The notes beneath the pieces are model-generated. The model had not been told where the DNA came from. It saw only the letters and a program-made list of their open reading frames with translations, and did not search any database. A stretch of DNA of 64,000 bases from Blastococcus sp. URHD0036. Its GTDB lineage: Bacteria > Actinomycetota > Actinomycetes > Mycobacteriales > Geodermatophilaceae. This document shows, piece after piece, positions 53,535-61,534 of this stretch (its first letter is position 1; each line of letters opens with the position of its first letter). The stretch covers positions 310,001 to 374,000 of the forward strand of contig NZ_JNIK01000015.1 in the NCBI RefSeq assembly GCF_000701365.1. The letters run 5' to 3'. The translations under genes and the position numbers were made by a program.

Positions 53535-56201
53535 GTGGACAACCGCGTGCGGGAGAGCAAGCTGCGACGGCCGCGACTGAGCGGGTCGGTCATCGACCGG
53601 ACGTGGCTGTTCGACCGGCCCGTCGTCCCGATGCCGGACCCCGACGGGACGCCGGGCACGGCGTCCGAGCCGACGGACACCGTGGTGACGCTGGTGTCGG
53701 CGCCCCCGGGGGCCGGCAAGACCACCCTCCTCGCGCGGTGGGCGCGCCACCGCACCGCGCTCGGCGAGGCCGTCGCCTGGCTCACGCTCGACCGGGAGGA
53801 CAACGACCGCGCGCTGTTCTGGACCGGTCTGTTCGGCGCTGTCCAGACCGCCATCGCCTCCTCCGGCGCCGACCCCGTGGTCCCGTCCGACCAGGCCCCC
53901 GACGAGCCCCGGCGTCCCCGCCTGGTCGAGTTCGACCGCCTGCTGGCGGCCGCGCGCACCCCGGTGTGGCTGCTGCTCGACGACGTGCAGGAGCTGCGCT
54001 CCCCCGAGGTGCTGGCCGACCTGGAGGCGCTGCTCGGTCAGCTCCCCGACGGCCTGCACCCGGTGCTGGCCAGCCGCCGGGACCCCGTGCTCGGGCTGCA
54101 CCGGCTGCGGCTGTCGGGCCGCCTCCGCGAGATCCGGGTCGGCGACCTCGCGCTGGACCGCGAGGAGGTCCGCCGGGTCCTCGCCCACCACGGGGTGGTC
54201 CTCGGCGAGACCGAGCTCAGCACGGTCGTCGACCGGACCGAGGGCTGGGCCGCCGGGGTGCGCATGGCGGCGCTCGCGCTGGCGGGGGCCGAGGACCCGC
54301 ACGGGGTGGTCCGGGAGTTCGCCGGGGACGACCGCGCCGTCGCCGACTACCTGGCCGCCGAGGTCCTCGCCCGGCTCGGCGAGCGCGAGCACCGGCTGCT
54401 GCGGTCCTGCGCCGTGCCCGAGCAGCTGACCCCCGAGCTCGCCGTCGCCCTCACCGAGGACCCGTCGGCCACGGACCTGCTCGAGGACCTGTACCGCGAC
54501 AACGTGCTCGTCGTGCGGCTCGGCACCCCCGGGGGCTGGTACCGCATCCACCCCCTCCTGCGGGGCTATCTCGTCGCGGAGATGCGCCGCTCGGACCCCG
54601 GGGCGCTCGCGGCGGCCCACCGCCGCACCGCGACGTGGTTCGCCGAGCACGGGGAGTCCGCCTGGGCGGTCGACCACGCCGTCCGCTCGGGCGACGACGA
54701 ACTGGCCGTGGAGCTGCTCACCGCCACGGGGCCGCGGCTCCTGGCCGACGGGCGGGCCGGGGCCCTGCACACCGTCATCGGCACCGGGACCGAGGCCGTG
54801 CGGGCCGACTCCGGCGTCCGCAGGCTGGACGACCTGGCACGCCTGGAGCTCGGGGAGTCCACCGGGGTGCCCGCCCCGCGCCGCCCCGTGCACGACTCGC
54901 TGCCGGCGGCTCCGGAGCCCGCCGACGGAACCGACCCCGGGGCGGAGGAGCCGCTCGACGCGCTGGTGGCGCTGCACCACGCGCGGCACGACCTCGCCGC
55001 CTCCGCGGCGGCACTGGCCGCCAGCGCCGCCGCCCGGCCGGAGGGGGACGGCGACCTGGCCCTCCTCGTCGGGCTGAACCGGGGCATCGTCCTGCTCATG
55101 ACCGGCCGCCTCGACGAGGCCGAGGTCGAGCTGGCCGACGCCGCCGCGCTGGCGGTGCGGTCCGGCAACGCGTACGCGGCCCTGCGCGCCGGGGCCTACC
55201 GGACGGCGCTCGTCGCGGCCCGCGGCCAGTTCCGCCAGGTCTGGGCCCTCGCCCAGGAGACGATCACGCGCGGGCGCGAGACGGGGCTGCTCGGGACGCT
55301 GGAGATCGCCGGCACGATGCTGCTGGCCGCGCACAGCGCCCGCCAGCAGCTGCAGGCCCCCGTCGCCCGGGGCCTGGCCCAGCAGGCCGCGGCCCTCATG
55401 GACGGCGCCGGGGACCTCGACACGCTGCTGTCGAGCCGGGCGCTCCTGGCGCTCCTCGACGTGGAGGACGGCGCAGACCCGCTGGAGGGCTGCCGCCGGC
55501 TCCGGGCCGTCTGGGACGCGGCCGGGGGGCAGTCGCTGTCCGCGCCGCTCGTGGTCCACCTCGCCGTCAACGAGCACCGGTGCGCGTGGCTGGCCGGCCG
55601 GCTGGACTGGGCGCGGGAGGCGCAGGCTCGGCTCGAGCCGCTGGGCCCCGTCGGCGAGGCCGCCGTCCTCGCGACGACCGAGCACCTGGCCCGGGGACGG
55701 TGGGAGGCCGCACGCCACCGCCTGGCCCCCGTGCTCGACGGCAGCACGCCCTGCCTCATGCCGCTGGGCCTGCAGCAGGCCCGGCTGCTGGAGGCGCTGC
55801 TGGCCGAGCAGGCCGGGCAGAGCGCGCGCAGCCTGGACGCGCTCCGCACGGCGCTGCAGATGGGCGCCGACTCCGGAGCCCTGCGCGTCTTCCTCGACGT
55901 CCCGGGCGTCGACCGCCTGCTCGACGACAACGCCGACCGCTTCGGCCGGCTGGACGGGGTCGCCGGGCAGATCCGGGCGGCCGCCCGCGGGCGGGCCGAC
56001 CACGCCGTCGTCCCCATCACGCCCCGGGAACTGACCGTGCTGACCGACCTGCCGGCGCAGCTGACGCTGGAGGAGATCGCCGCGCGGCACCAGGTCTCGG
56101 TGAACACGGTCAAGACCCACGTGCGCTCGATCTACCAGAAGCTGGGCGCGGCGAACCGCCGGGACGCCGTCGCCACCGCGCGGCGGTGGGGACTGCTCTA
56201 G
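53535..56201 (+). CDS. large ATP-binding LuxR regulator (MalT/LAL type)
   Basis: 888 residues. N-terminal NTPase with Walker A VSAPPGAGKTTLLARWA (about residue 55-70) and Walker B WLLLDDVQELRSP; winged-helix part with GWAAGVRMAALALAGAED and WYRIHPLLRGYLVAEM; a long TPR-like helical middle; C-terminal LuxR helix-turn-helix (LTPRE-like ITPRELTVLTDLPAQLTLEE, IAARHQVSVNTVKTHVRSIY, QKLGAANRRDAV). MalT-like proteins need ATP and an inducer. Candidate controller of the neighbouring esterase and monooxygenase genes. Start GTG. Confidence 0.9.
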   Translation: MDNRVRESKLRRPRLSGSVIDRTWLFDRPVVPMPDPDGTPGTASEPTDTVVTLVSAPPGAGKTTLLARWARHRTALGEAVAWLTLDREDNDRALFWTGLFGAVQTAIASSGADPVVPSDQAPDEPRRPRLVEFDRLLAAARTPVWLLLDDVQELRSPEVLADLEALLGQLPDGLHPVLASRRDPVLGLHRLRLSGRLREIRVGDLALDREEVRRVLAHHGVVLGETELSTVVDRTEGWAAGVRMAALALAGAEDPHGVVREFAGDDRAVADYLAAEVLARLGEREHRLLRSCAVPEQLTPELAVALTEDPSATDLLEDLYRDNVLVVRLGTPGGWYRIHPLLRGYLVAEMRRSDPGALAAAHRRTATWFAEHGESAWAVDHAVRSGDDELAVELLTATGPRLLADGRAGALHTVIGTGTEAVRADSGVRRLDDLARLELGESTGVPAPRRPVHDSLPAAPEPADGTDPGAEEPLDALVALHHARHDLAASAAALAASAAARPEGDGDLALLVGLNRGIVLLMTGRLDEAEVELADAAALAVRSGNAYAALRAGAYRTALVAARGQFRQVWALAQETITRGRETGLLGTLEIAGTMLLAAHSARQQLQAPVARGLAQQAAALMDGAGDLDTLLSSRALLALLDVEDGADPLEGCRRLRAVWDAAGGQSLSAPLVVHLAVNEHRCAWLAGRLDWAREAQARLEPLGPVGEAAVLATTEHLARGRWEAARHRLAPVLDGSTPCLMPLGLQQARLLEALLAEQAGQSARSLDALRTALQMGADSGALRVFLDVPGVDRLLDDNADRFGRLDGVAGQIRAAARGRADHAVVPITPRELTVLTDLPAQLTLEEIAARHQVSVNTVKTHVRSIYQKLGAANRRDAVATARRWGLL

Positions 56202-56205
56202 CCGG

Positions 56206-56448
56206 TCAGTCCGGGAGCTGCCGCAGCTCCACGACGGTCAGCCCGAGGGTCTGGAAGCGGTCCAGCAGGCCGTGCAGGTGTGCGCCGTCGGCCACCGGTC
56301 CGAACATCACCGTGCCGCCCATCGGGCTCGCCCGCGCGGTCAGCTCCGGGAAGGCGGACAACGCCGCCTCCGAGACCCGTCCGGGCAGCAGGAACTCGTA
56401 CCTGATCGCTGCGGAGCCGCGGTCGCGCGACCCGGTCGACTCCTTCAT
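56206..56448 (-). CDS. actinobacterial hypothetical protein, 80 residues
   Basis: Opens MKESTGSRDRGSAAIRYEFL, then LPGRVSEAALSAFPELTARA, GGTVMFGPVADGAHLHGLLD and RFQTLGLTVVELRQLPD. Proteins with this YEFLLPG...VELRQ layout occur in many actinobacteria, usually beside regulators; no function known. GGAG precedes the ATG. Convergent with the LuxR gene, 4 bp apart. Confidence 0.7.
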   Translation of the reverse strand: MKESTGSRDRGSAAIRYEFLLPGRVSEAALSAFPELTARASPMGGTVMFGPVADGAHLHGLLDRFQTLGLTVVELRQLPD

Positions 56449-56558
56449 GGGCGTCTCCGTCGTCGAGGTCTGCTGCGGGTCCGGCGGCCCGGGTACGACC
56501 CTCGCCGTCCGGGGGTGCCGCGGGCTCACCCGCACCGGATGAGCGCCGCTCGGTCCCG

Positions 56559-56957
56559 TCAGCCGCCGGCGGCCAGGAGCCGGCCCATCGCCTCGTGCAC
56601 GGCCTGGATCCCCTGCAGCGGGCGCAGCATCACCCGGAACTCGACGATCCGGCCCGCGTCGTCGCAGCGGATGATGTCGACGCCGTTGACGTACCGGCCG
56701 TCCACCGTCGTCTCGAACTCGAGCACCGCGGTGTCCCCGGCGAGCACCTGCTTCGTGTACGTGAACGCACCCCCGGACCCGCCGATCAGCGTCCGCGACG
56801 CCGCCGCCAGGTACTGGGTCGTCACCGGCTTCCCGCGCTGCGGCGTGAAGACCACCGGCGAGTGGAAGACGACGTCGTCGGCGAGCAGCTCGTCGAGCCC
56901 GCCCGGTGCCTCCCCCGCCACGTACCGGTGCCAGCGGGCCACCACGTCCTCGATCAC
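56559..56957 (-). CDS. SnoaL-like / NTF2-fold protein
   Basis: 132 residues, cone-shaped NTF2-like fold: WHRYVAGEAPGGLDELLADD at the start with VVFHSPVVF, then AGDTAVLEFETTVDGRYVNG and DIIRCDDAGRIVEFRVMLRP. The family includes isomerases, dehydratases and steroid-binding proteins. GTG chosen because GAGGAGG stands upstream. Divergent from the monooxygenase (110 bp) so the two probably share the TGTGATCCACACCACA site and may act on the same compound. Confidence 0.85.
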   Translation of the reverse strand: MIEDVVARWHRYVAGEAPGGLDELLADDVVFHSPVVFTPQRGKPVTTQYLAAASRTLIGGSGGAFTYTKQVLAGDTAVLEFETTVDGRYVNGVDIIRCDDAGRIVEFRVMLRPLQGIQAVHEAMGRLLAAGG

Positions 56958-57030
56958 GGCGTCCTCCTCGTCGTCGGCTGCGACACCGGATCGCAGCCTG
57001 GCACGGCGGCCGACCGCCGGGAGTAGCGTC

Positions 57031-57046
57031 TGTGATCCACACCACA
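57031..57046. promoter_or_regulatory. operator between SnoaL and monooxygenase genes, shared motif site 3
   Basis: TGTGATCCACACCACA; on the minus strand TGTGGTGTGGATCACA, fitting TGTGGTGTGSRYCACA as at 47480 and 52000. It is 22 bp before the monooxygenase start and 74 bp before the SnoaL start. Confidence 0.72.
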
Positions 57047-57067
57047 GCACCACCGGTGGGAGCGCCC

Positions 57068-58582
57068 GTGACCGCGACCGAGCAGCGCACCGTCCCGCGG
57101 CGCGACGGGAACGCCGCTCCCCCGGAACACGTCGACGTCCTCGTCGTCGGCGCGGGCGTGTCCGGTATCGGCGCCGCGCACCACCTGCGGGAGCGCTTCC
57201 CGGAGCGGTCCGTCGTCCTCCTGGACGCGCAGGACCACCCGGGCGGTACGTGGTGGACCCACCGGTACCCGGGCGTGCGCTCCGACAGCGACCTGTTCAC
57301 CTACGGCTACCGCTTCAAGCCCTGGCGCGGCCCCTCCATCGCCGCCGGCGGCGAGATCCTCGACTACCTGGACGAGGTCATCGCCGAGGACGACCTCGCC
57401 CCGCACATCCGCTACCGGCACCGGGTCACCGCGGCGTCCTGGTCGACCGAGGACCGGCGGTGGACCGTCCGGGTGACCCAGCTGGACACCGGTCAGGAGC
57501 TGGAGCTCACCACCGGCTTCCTGTTGATGTGCCAGGGCTACTACGACCACGCGCAGCCGCACCGGCCGCAGTGGGCGGGCATGGACCGGTTCCGGGGTCT
57601 GGTCGTGCATCCCCAGCAGTGGCCGCAGGACCTCGACCTCACCGGCAAGCGCGTCGTCGTCATCGGGTCCGGCTCCACCGCGGCGACGATCATCCCCGCC
57701 ATCGCCGGGCGGGCCGCGCACGTCACGATGCTGCAGCGTTCGCCGTCCTACTTCCTCGCCCCGCCGCTCACGCACGAGCTCGCGGTGACCCTGCGGCAGC
57801 TGGAGATCCCCGAGGAGTGGACCCACGAGATCCTCCGGCGGGCCTACACCGCCCAGTTCAACGAGCTGGCCCGGCTGGCGCACGAGGCGCCGGACGAGCT
57901 CCACACGTTCCTCATGGAGTCCATGGAGCCGCTGCTGCCGGAGGGCTTCGACGTGGAGAAGCACTTCACCCCGCGCTACCGGCCGTGGCAGCAGCGCATC
58001 GCGATCGTCCCGGAGGGCGACCTGTTCGCGGCCCTCCGGGAGGGCACGGCGTCGATCGTCACCGACACCATCGAGACGTTCACCGAGACCGGGATCCGGG
58101 TCTCCTCGGGCGAGGAGCTCGAGGCCGACGTCGTCGTGAGCGCCACGGGCTTCGACCTGTCGGTGTTCGGCGACGTCGCCTTCACCGTGGACGGCGAAGA
58201 GGTCGAGTTCCCGGACCGCGTGACGTGGCGCGGCCTGATGATCAGTGGCATCCCCAACATGGCCTACGTCTTCGGCTACTTCCGGCACAGCTGGACACTG
58301 CGCGTCGACCTCGTCAGCGATCTGGTGATCCGGCTGATGGAGCGGATGCAGCTGGCGGACGCGACCATGGTCGTGCCGACCCTGCGCGACGAGGACGCCG
58401 GCATGCAGCTGCGCCCGTGGTCGGACCCGGAGGACTTCAACGCCGGCTACGTCATGCGCTCCCAGCACGCGCTGTTCAAGCAGGGCGACCGGGAGCCGTG
58501 GACGCACATGCTGGAGCACGGCGCGGAGATGGAGATCCTCCCGAAGGCCGATCTCGAGGACGGGTCGCTCGTCTACCGCTGA
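57068..58582 (+). CDS. flavin monooxygenase, Baeyer-Villiger type
   Basis: 504 residues. FAD-binding VLVVGAGVSGIGAAHHL (about residues 24-40), the Baeyer-Villiger fingerprint F-x-G-x3-H-x3-W-P in FRGLVVHPQQWP (residues 175-186), and the NADPH-binding VVVIGSGSTAATIIP (196-210). Also NMAYVFGYFRHSWTLR near the end. It should insert oxygen next to a ketone, giving an ester or lactone. The hydrolase encoded 59 bp downstream could open the product. Start GTG. Confidence 0.88.
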   Translation: MTATEQRTVPRRDGNAAPPEHVDVLVVGAGVSGIGAAHHLRERFPERSVVLLDAQDHPGGTWWTHRYPGVRSDSDLFTYGYRFKPWRGPSIAAGGEILDYLDEVIAEDDLAPHIRYRHRVTAASWSTEDRRWTVRVTQLDTGQELELTTGFLLMCQGYYDHAQPHRPQWAGMDRFRGLVVHPQQWPQDLDLTGKRVVVIGSGSTAATIIPAIAGRAAHVTMLQRSPSYFLAPPLTHELAVTLRQLEIPEEWTHEILRRAYTAQFNELARLAHEAPDELHTFLMESMEPLLPEGFDVEKHFTPRYRPWQQRIAIVPEGDLFAALREGTASIVTDTIETFTETGIRVSSGEELEADVVVSATGFDLSVFGDVAFTVDGEEVEFPDRVTWRGLMISGIPNMAYVFGYFRHSWTLRVDLVSDLVIRLMERMQLADATMVVPTLRDEDAGMQLRPWSDPEDFNAGYVMRSQHALFKQGDREPWTHMLEHGAEMEILPKADLEDGSLVYR

Positions 58583-58641
58583 CGCCACTCCCCCGGCCGG
58601 CGACGTGCCCGCCGGGTCCACCGCTCGACGGAGGAGCTCCC

Positions 58642-59463
58642 ATGCCACAGATCGCCGTCCGGACCGGAGTGACGCTCGACCACGAGATCAGCGGTGAGGG
58701 TGAACCGCTGCTGATGGTGATGGGGACGTCGGGGTCGATCCTGCTCTGGGGTGAGCTCGTGCAGCGGCTGTCCGAGCGGTTCCGGGTGATCGCCTTCGAC
58801 AACCGCGGGCTCGGCGGAAGCGAGCGCGGTGAGGGCGAGATCTCGGTGGCGTCGATGGCCGAGGACGCGTCGGCACTGCTGGAGGCGCTGGAGATCCCGC
58901 GCGCGCACGTCCTGGGCTGGTCGCTGGGTTCGGCCGTCGCGCAGGAGCTGGCACTGGCCCACCCGGAGCAGGTCGCCACCGCCGTCCTGTACGCGACCTG
59001 GGGCCGGTGCGACGGCTTCCAGCGGTCGGTCTTCACCGCGCTGCGGTACCCCTACGCGCACCGGGACCTGGAGACGGCGCTGGCGACGGCCGGACTCGCC
59101 TTCTCCCCACAGCTGCTCGACCACCCCGACCTCGACGAGATGCTCGGGGCGATGCTGCCGGCGTTCCCGCAGGACGAGGCGCAGATGCAGGTCACGGTCG
59201 AACAGTGGGACGCCGACCTGGCGCACGACACCCTCGACCGGCTCGGCGGCATCACCGCGCCCACCCTGGTGCTGGTCGGGGAGCAGGACCTGGTGACGCC
59301 GCCCTGGCAGGCGCGCACGGTCGCCGACGCGATCCCGGGTGCCCGCTTCGAGCTGCTCACCGGTCCCGGCTCCAGCCACTGCGTGCACATCGAGCGGCCG
59401 GCGGACGTCGTCGACCAGGTCAGCGCCTTCCTCGCCGGCCACTCGCTGCTCCAGCAGACCTGA
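58642..59463 (+). CDS. alpha/beta hydrolase
   Basis: 273 residues. Oxyanion region LLMVMGTSGSILLW, DNRGLGGSERG, nucleophile Ser in VLGWSLGSAVAQELA, acid Asp in LVGEQDLVTPPW, His in SSHCVHIERP. Family includes esterases, lactonases and 3-oxoadipate enol-lactonase-like enzymes. Follows the Baeyer-Villiger-type monooxygenase by 59 bp with a GGAGG ribosome-binding site, so an ester or lactone product of that enzyme is a likely substrate. Confidence 0.88.
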   Translation: MPQIAVRTGVTLDHEISGEGEPLLMVMGTSGSILLWGELVQRLSERFRVIAFDNRGLGGSERGEGEISVASMAEDASALLEALEIPRAHVLGWSLGSAVAQELALAHPEQVATAVLYATWGRCDGFQRSVFTALRYPYAHRDLETALATAGLAFSPQLLDHPDLDEMLGAMLPAFPQDEAQMQVTVEQWDADLAHDTLDRLGGITAPTLVLVGEQDLVTPPWQARTVADAIPGARFELLTGPGSSHCVHIERPADVVDQVSAFLAGHSLLQQT

Positions 59464-59485
59464 CGGCACCTGCGGCCGGCACGGG

Positions 59486-59896
59486 TCAGCAGCAGGCGGC
59501 TGCGCCGGCCTCCGTGCCGGCCCCAAAAGTCTCGCTGTCGGCGAGCACCGTGTAGACCTCCCACCGCTCGCCGCCCGGGCCGGTCACCCAGACCTTGTCC
59601 TGGGTGGCGAAGCAGCAGGTGGTGCCCATCTCCTCGTCGGTGAGCAGTCCCTCGCCCGACAGGCGGGCGATCTCCGCGTGCACCTGCTCGCTGGACTCGA
59701 CCTCGACGCCGAGGTGGTTGAGGCTGCCGCCCCTGCCGGGGTTCTCCAGCAGCACCAGCTTCAGCGGCGGCTGGCTGACGACGAAGTTCGCGTAGCCGGG
59801 CCTGCGCTTGGCCGGCTCGGCGCCGAAGAGCTTGCTGTAGAAGGCGACGGCCGTCTCGAGGTCGTCGACGTCGAGGGCGAGCTGGACACGGGACAT
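59486..59896 (-). CDS. arsI: ArsI/CadI-family dioxygenase (C-As lyase type)
   Basis: 136 residues, VOC fold: SRVQLALDVDDLETAVAFYS, FVVSQPPLKLVLLENPGRGG, LNHLGVEVESSEQVHAEIAR and a vicinal Cys pair in EEMGTTCCFATQDKVWVTGP, the trivalent-arsenic-binding feature of ArsI; the chain ends in a second Cys pair. ArsI cleaves the C-As bond of methylarsenite with Fe(II) and O2. The inner ATG was chosen for family start. Divergent from the arsR gene; operator between. Confidence 0.85.
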   Translation of the reverse strand: MSRVQLALDVDDLETAVAFYSKLFGAEPAKRRPGYANFVVSQPPLKLVLLENPGRGGSLNHLGVEVESSEQVHAEIARLSGEGLLTDEEMGTTCCFATQDKVWVTGPGGERWEVYTVLADSETFGAGTEAGAAACC

Positions 59897-59951
59897 GCGG
59901 ACCTCCGGGTGTGAGACGTACATCGAAGAGGTCCTCACCATGCCCAGGTGT

Positions 59952-59965
59952 TTGACATACGTCAA
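59952..59965. promoter_or_regulatory. ArsR operator
   Basis: Perfect inverted repeat TTGAC-ATAC-GTCAA in the 89-bp region between arsI and arsR, similar to the TTGA...TCAA sites known for actinobacterial ArsR/CmtR repressors. It can control both directions. Confidence 0.72.
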
Positions 59966-59985
59966 GGAGGTGCGAGGATCGACGC

Positions 59986-60336
59986 ATGCCCAAGGCCTTG
60001 CCCGTCATCGACGCCACCGCGCCGGTCTGCTGCGCGCCCGTGGCCGCCGCTCCGATGGGCGAGGACGCGGCGATCGAGGTGGCGGTGCGGCTGAAGGCGC
60101 TGGCCGACCCCGTCCGGCTGCGGCTGATGTCGATGCTGCTGGCGGCGGACGAGGTGTGCACCTGCGACCTGGCACCGGCGGTCGGGCTGACCGAGGCGAC
60201 CGTCTCCCACCACCTGGGCCAGCTGCGGAAGGCCGGCTTCGTCTCCGGCGAGCGGCGCGGGATGAACGTCTTCTACCGCGCGCACCGGGAGGCACTGGGC
60301 GCGGTGGTCCGGGTCCTGGACCCCGACTGCTGCTGA
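59986..60336 (+). CDS. arsR: arsenite-responsive ArsR repressor
   Basis: 116 residues. Winged helix with LKALADPVRLRLMSMLLAAD, the metal-site motif EVCTCDLAP in the DNA-recognition helix region and ATVSHHLGQLRKAGFVSGER; extra Cys pairs near the N-terminus (VCC) and at the very end (DCC) can complete an As(III) site. It should leave DNA when arsenite binds. GAGGA 7 bp upstream supports the ATG. First gene of arsR-aqp-arsC. Confidence 0.9.
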   Translation: MPKALPVIDATAPVCCAPVAAAPMGEDAAIEVAVRLKALADPVRLRLMSMLLAADEVCTCDLAPAVGLTEATVSHHLGQLRKAGFVSGERRGMNVFYRAHREALGAVVRVLDPDCC

Positions 60337-60353
60337 CGGCGGTGAGAGCGACC

Positions 60354-61082
60354 GTGCGACTGACCCTGCTGGGCCGCCAGGCGATCGCCGAGTTCCTCGG
60401 CTCCGCGGGTCTGGTCACCGTCGTGATCGGCTCGGGCATCGCCGCCTCCCGGCTGTCCCCGGACGACACCGGGCTGCAACTGCTGGAGAACGCCCTGGTC
60501 ACCGGTGCCGGCCTGGTCGCGCTGATCCTCGCCTTCGGCCCGGTCTCCGGCGGGCACTTCAACCCCGTGGTCACCCTGGCCGACCGGTTCTTCGGCGGGG
60601 TCTCCACGAGCCAGGTCGCCGTCTACCTCCCCGCACAGCTGGCCGGTGGGGTCCTCGGCGCGATCGCGGCCAACCTGATGTTCGACCTGCCCGCGGTCAA
60701 CATCTCCACCCAGGAGCGCTCCGCCGGCGGTCTCTGGCTGTCGGAGGCGCTGGCCACCTTCGGACTCGTCGTGCTGGTCTTCGGGCTCGTCCGGGCCGGC
60801 CGGAGCTCGATGGCGCCGTTCGCGGTCGGGGCGTACATCACCGCGGCCTACTTCTGGAGCTCCAGCACGTCGTTCGCCAACCCGATGATCGACGTGGCAC
60901 GGACGCTGTCGGACACCTTCGCCGGCATCGCCCCGTCCTCGGTGCCGATGTTCGTCCTCATGCAGCTGATCGGCGCCGCAGTCGCCGTGGCCGCCGTCCG
61001 CGTGCTCTACCCGGGGATCGCCGCCGACGCCGACGCCGCCGTGGTGCCGCACGACGGCACCGGCGCCGCGACGCACACCTGA
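60354..61082 (+). CDS. MIP/aquaporin channel of the arsenic operon (AqpS-like)
   Basis: 242 residues with six helices. The two NPA boxes are altered: SGGHFNPVVTLADRFFGG (NPV) in loop B and TSFANPMIDVARTLSDTFAG (NPM) in loop E. Channels of this kind in ars operons (AqpS of Sinorhizobium) let arsenite made by ArsC flow out without an energy-driven pump. The GTG at 60354 was chosen for the GGTGAGAG ahead of it; a GTG 12 bp earlier is possible. No ArsB or Acr3 pump gene is in the window. Confidence 0.85.
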   Translation: MRLTLLGRQAIAEFLGSAGLVTVVIGSGIAASRLSPDDTGLQLLENALVTGAGLVALILAFGPVSGGHFNPVVTLADRFFGGVSTSQVAVYLPAQLAGGVLGAIAANLMFDLPAVNISTQERSAGGLWLSEALATFGLVVLVFGLVRAGRSSMAPFAVGAYITAAYFWSSSTSFANPMIDVARTLSDTFAGIAPSSVPMFVLMQLIGAAVAVAAVRVLYPGIAADADAAVVPHDGTGAATHT

Positions 61083-61108
61083 CCCCGCCCTCAACCGAGA
61101 GGTCGACC

Positions 61109-61513
61109 GTGTCCGACAAGCCCAGCGTGCTGTTCGTGTGCGTGCACAACGCCGGCCGCTCCCAGATGGCCGCCGGCTGGCTGAGGCACCTGGCCGGGGA
61201 CGCCGTCGACGTCCGCTCGGCGGGCTCGATCCCCGCCGACCAGGTCAACCCGGCCGCCGTCGAGGCCATGGCCGAGGTCGGCATCGACCTCACCGACCAG
61301 ACCCCGAAGGTCCTCACGACCGACGCGGTCGAGGCCTCCGACGTCGTCATCACCATGGGCTGCGGCGACGCCTGCCCGGTCTTCCCGGGCAAGCGCTACC
61401 TGGACTGGGCCCTCGAGGACCCCGCCGGCAGGGGCGTGGACGCCGTCCGCCCGATCCGGGACGAGATCGAGGCCCGCGTCCGCGGGCTGCTCAGCGAGCT
61501 CCGGACCGGCTGA
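61109..61513 (+). CDS. arsC: arsenate reductase (low-molecular-weight phosphatase type)
   Basis: 134 residues. P-loop VCVHNAGRSQMAAGWL with the nucleophile Cys, SAGSIPADQVNPAAVEAM, then MGCGDACPVFPGKRYLDWAL with the pair of cysteines used in the reduction relay. It reduces arsenate to arsenite with thioredoxin or mycothiol as partner. Last gene of the operon, 26 bp after the channel gene, which exports the product. Confidence 0.93.
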   Translation: MSDKPSVLFVCVHNAGRSQMAAGWLRHLAGDAVDVRSAGSIPADQVNPAAVEAMAEVGIDLTDQTPKVLTTDAVEASDVVITMGCGDACPVFPGKRYLDWALEDPAGRGVDAVRPIRDEIEARVRGLLSELRTG

Positions 61514-61534
61514 GCGGCTCCGAGAGGCCCGCCG

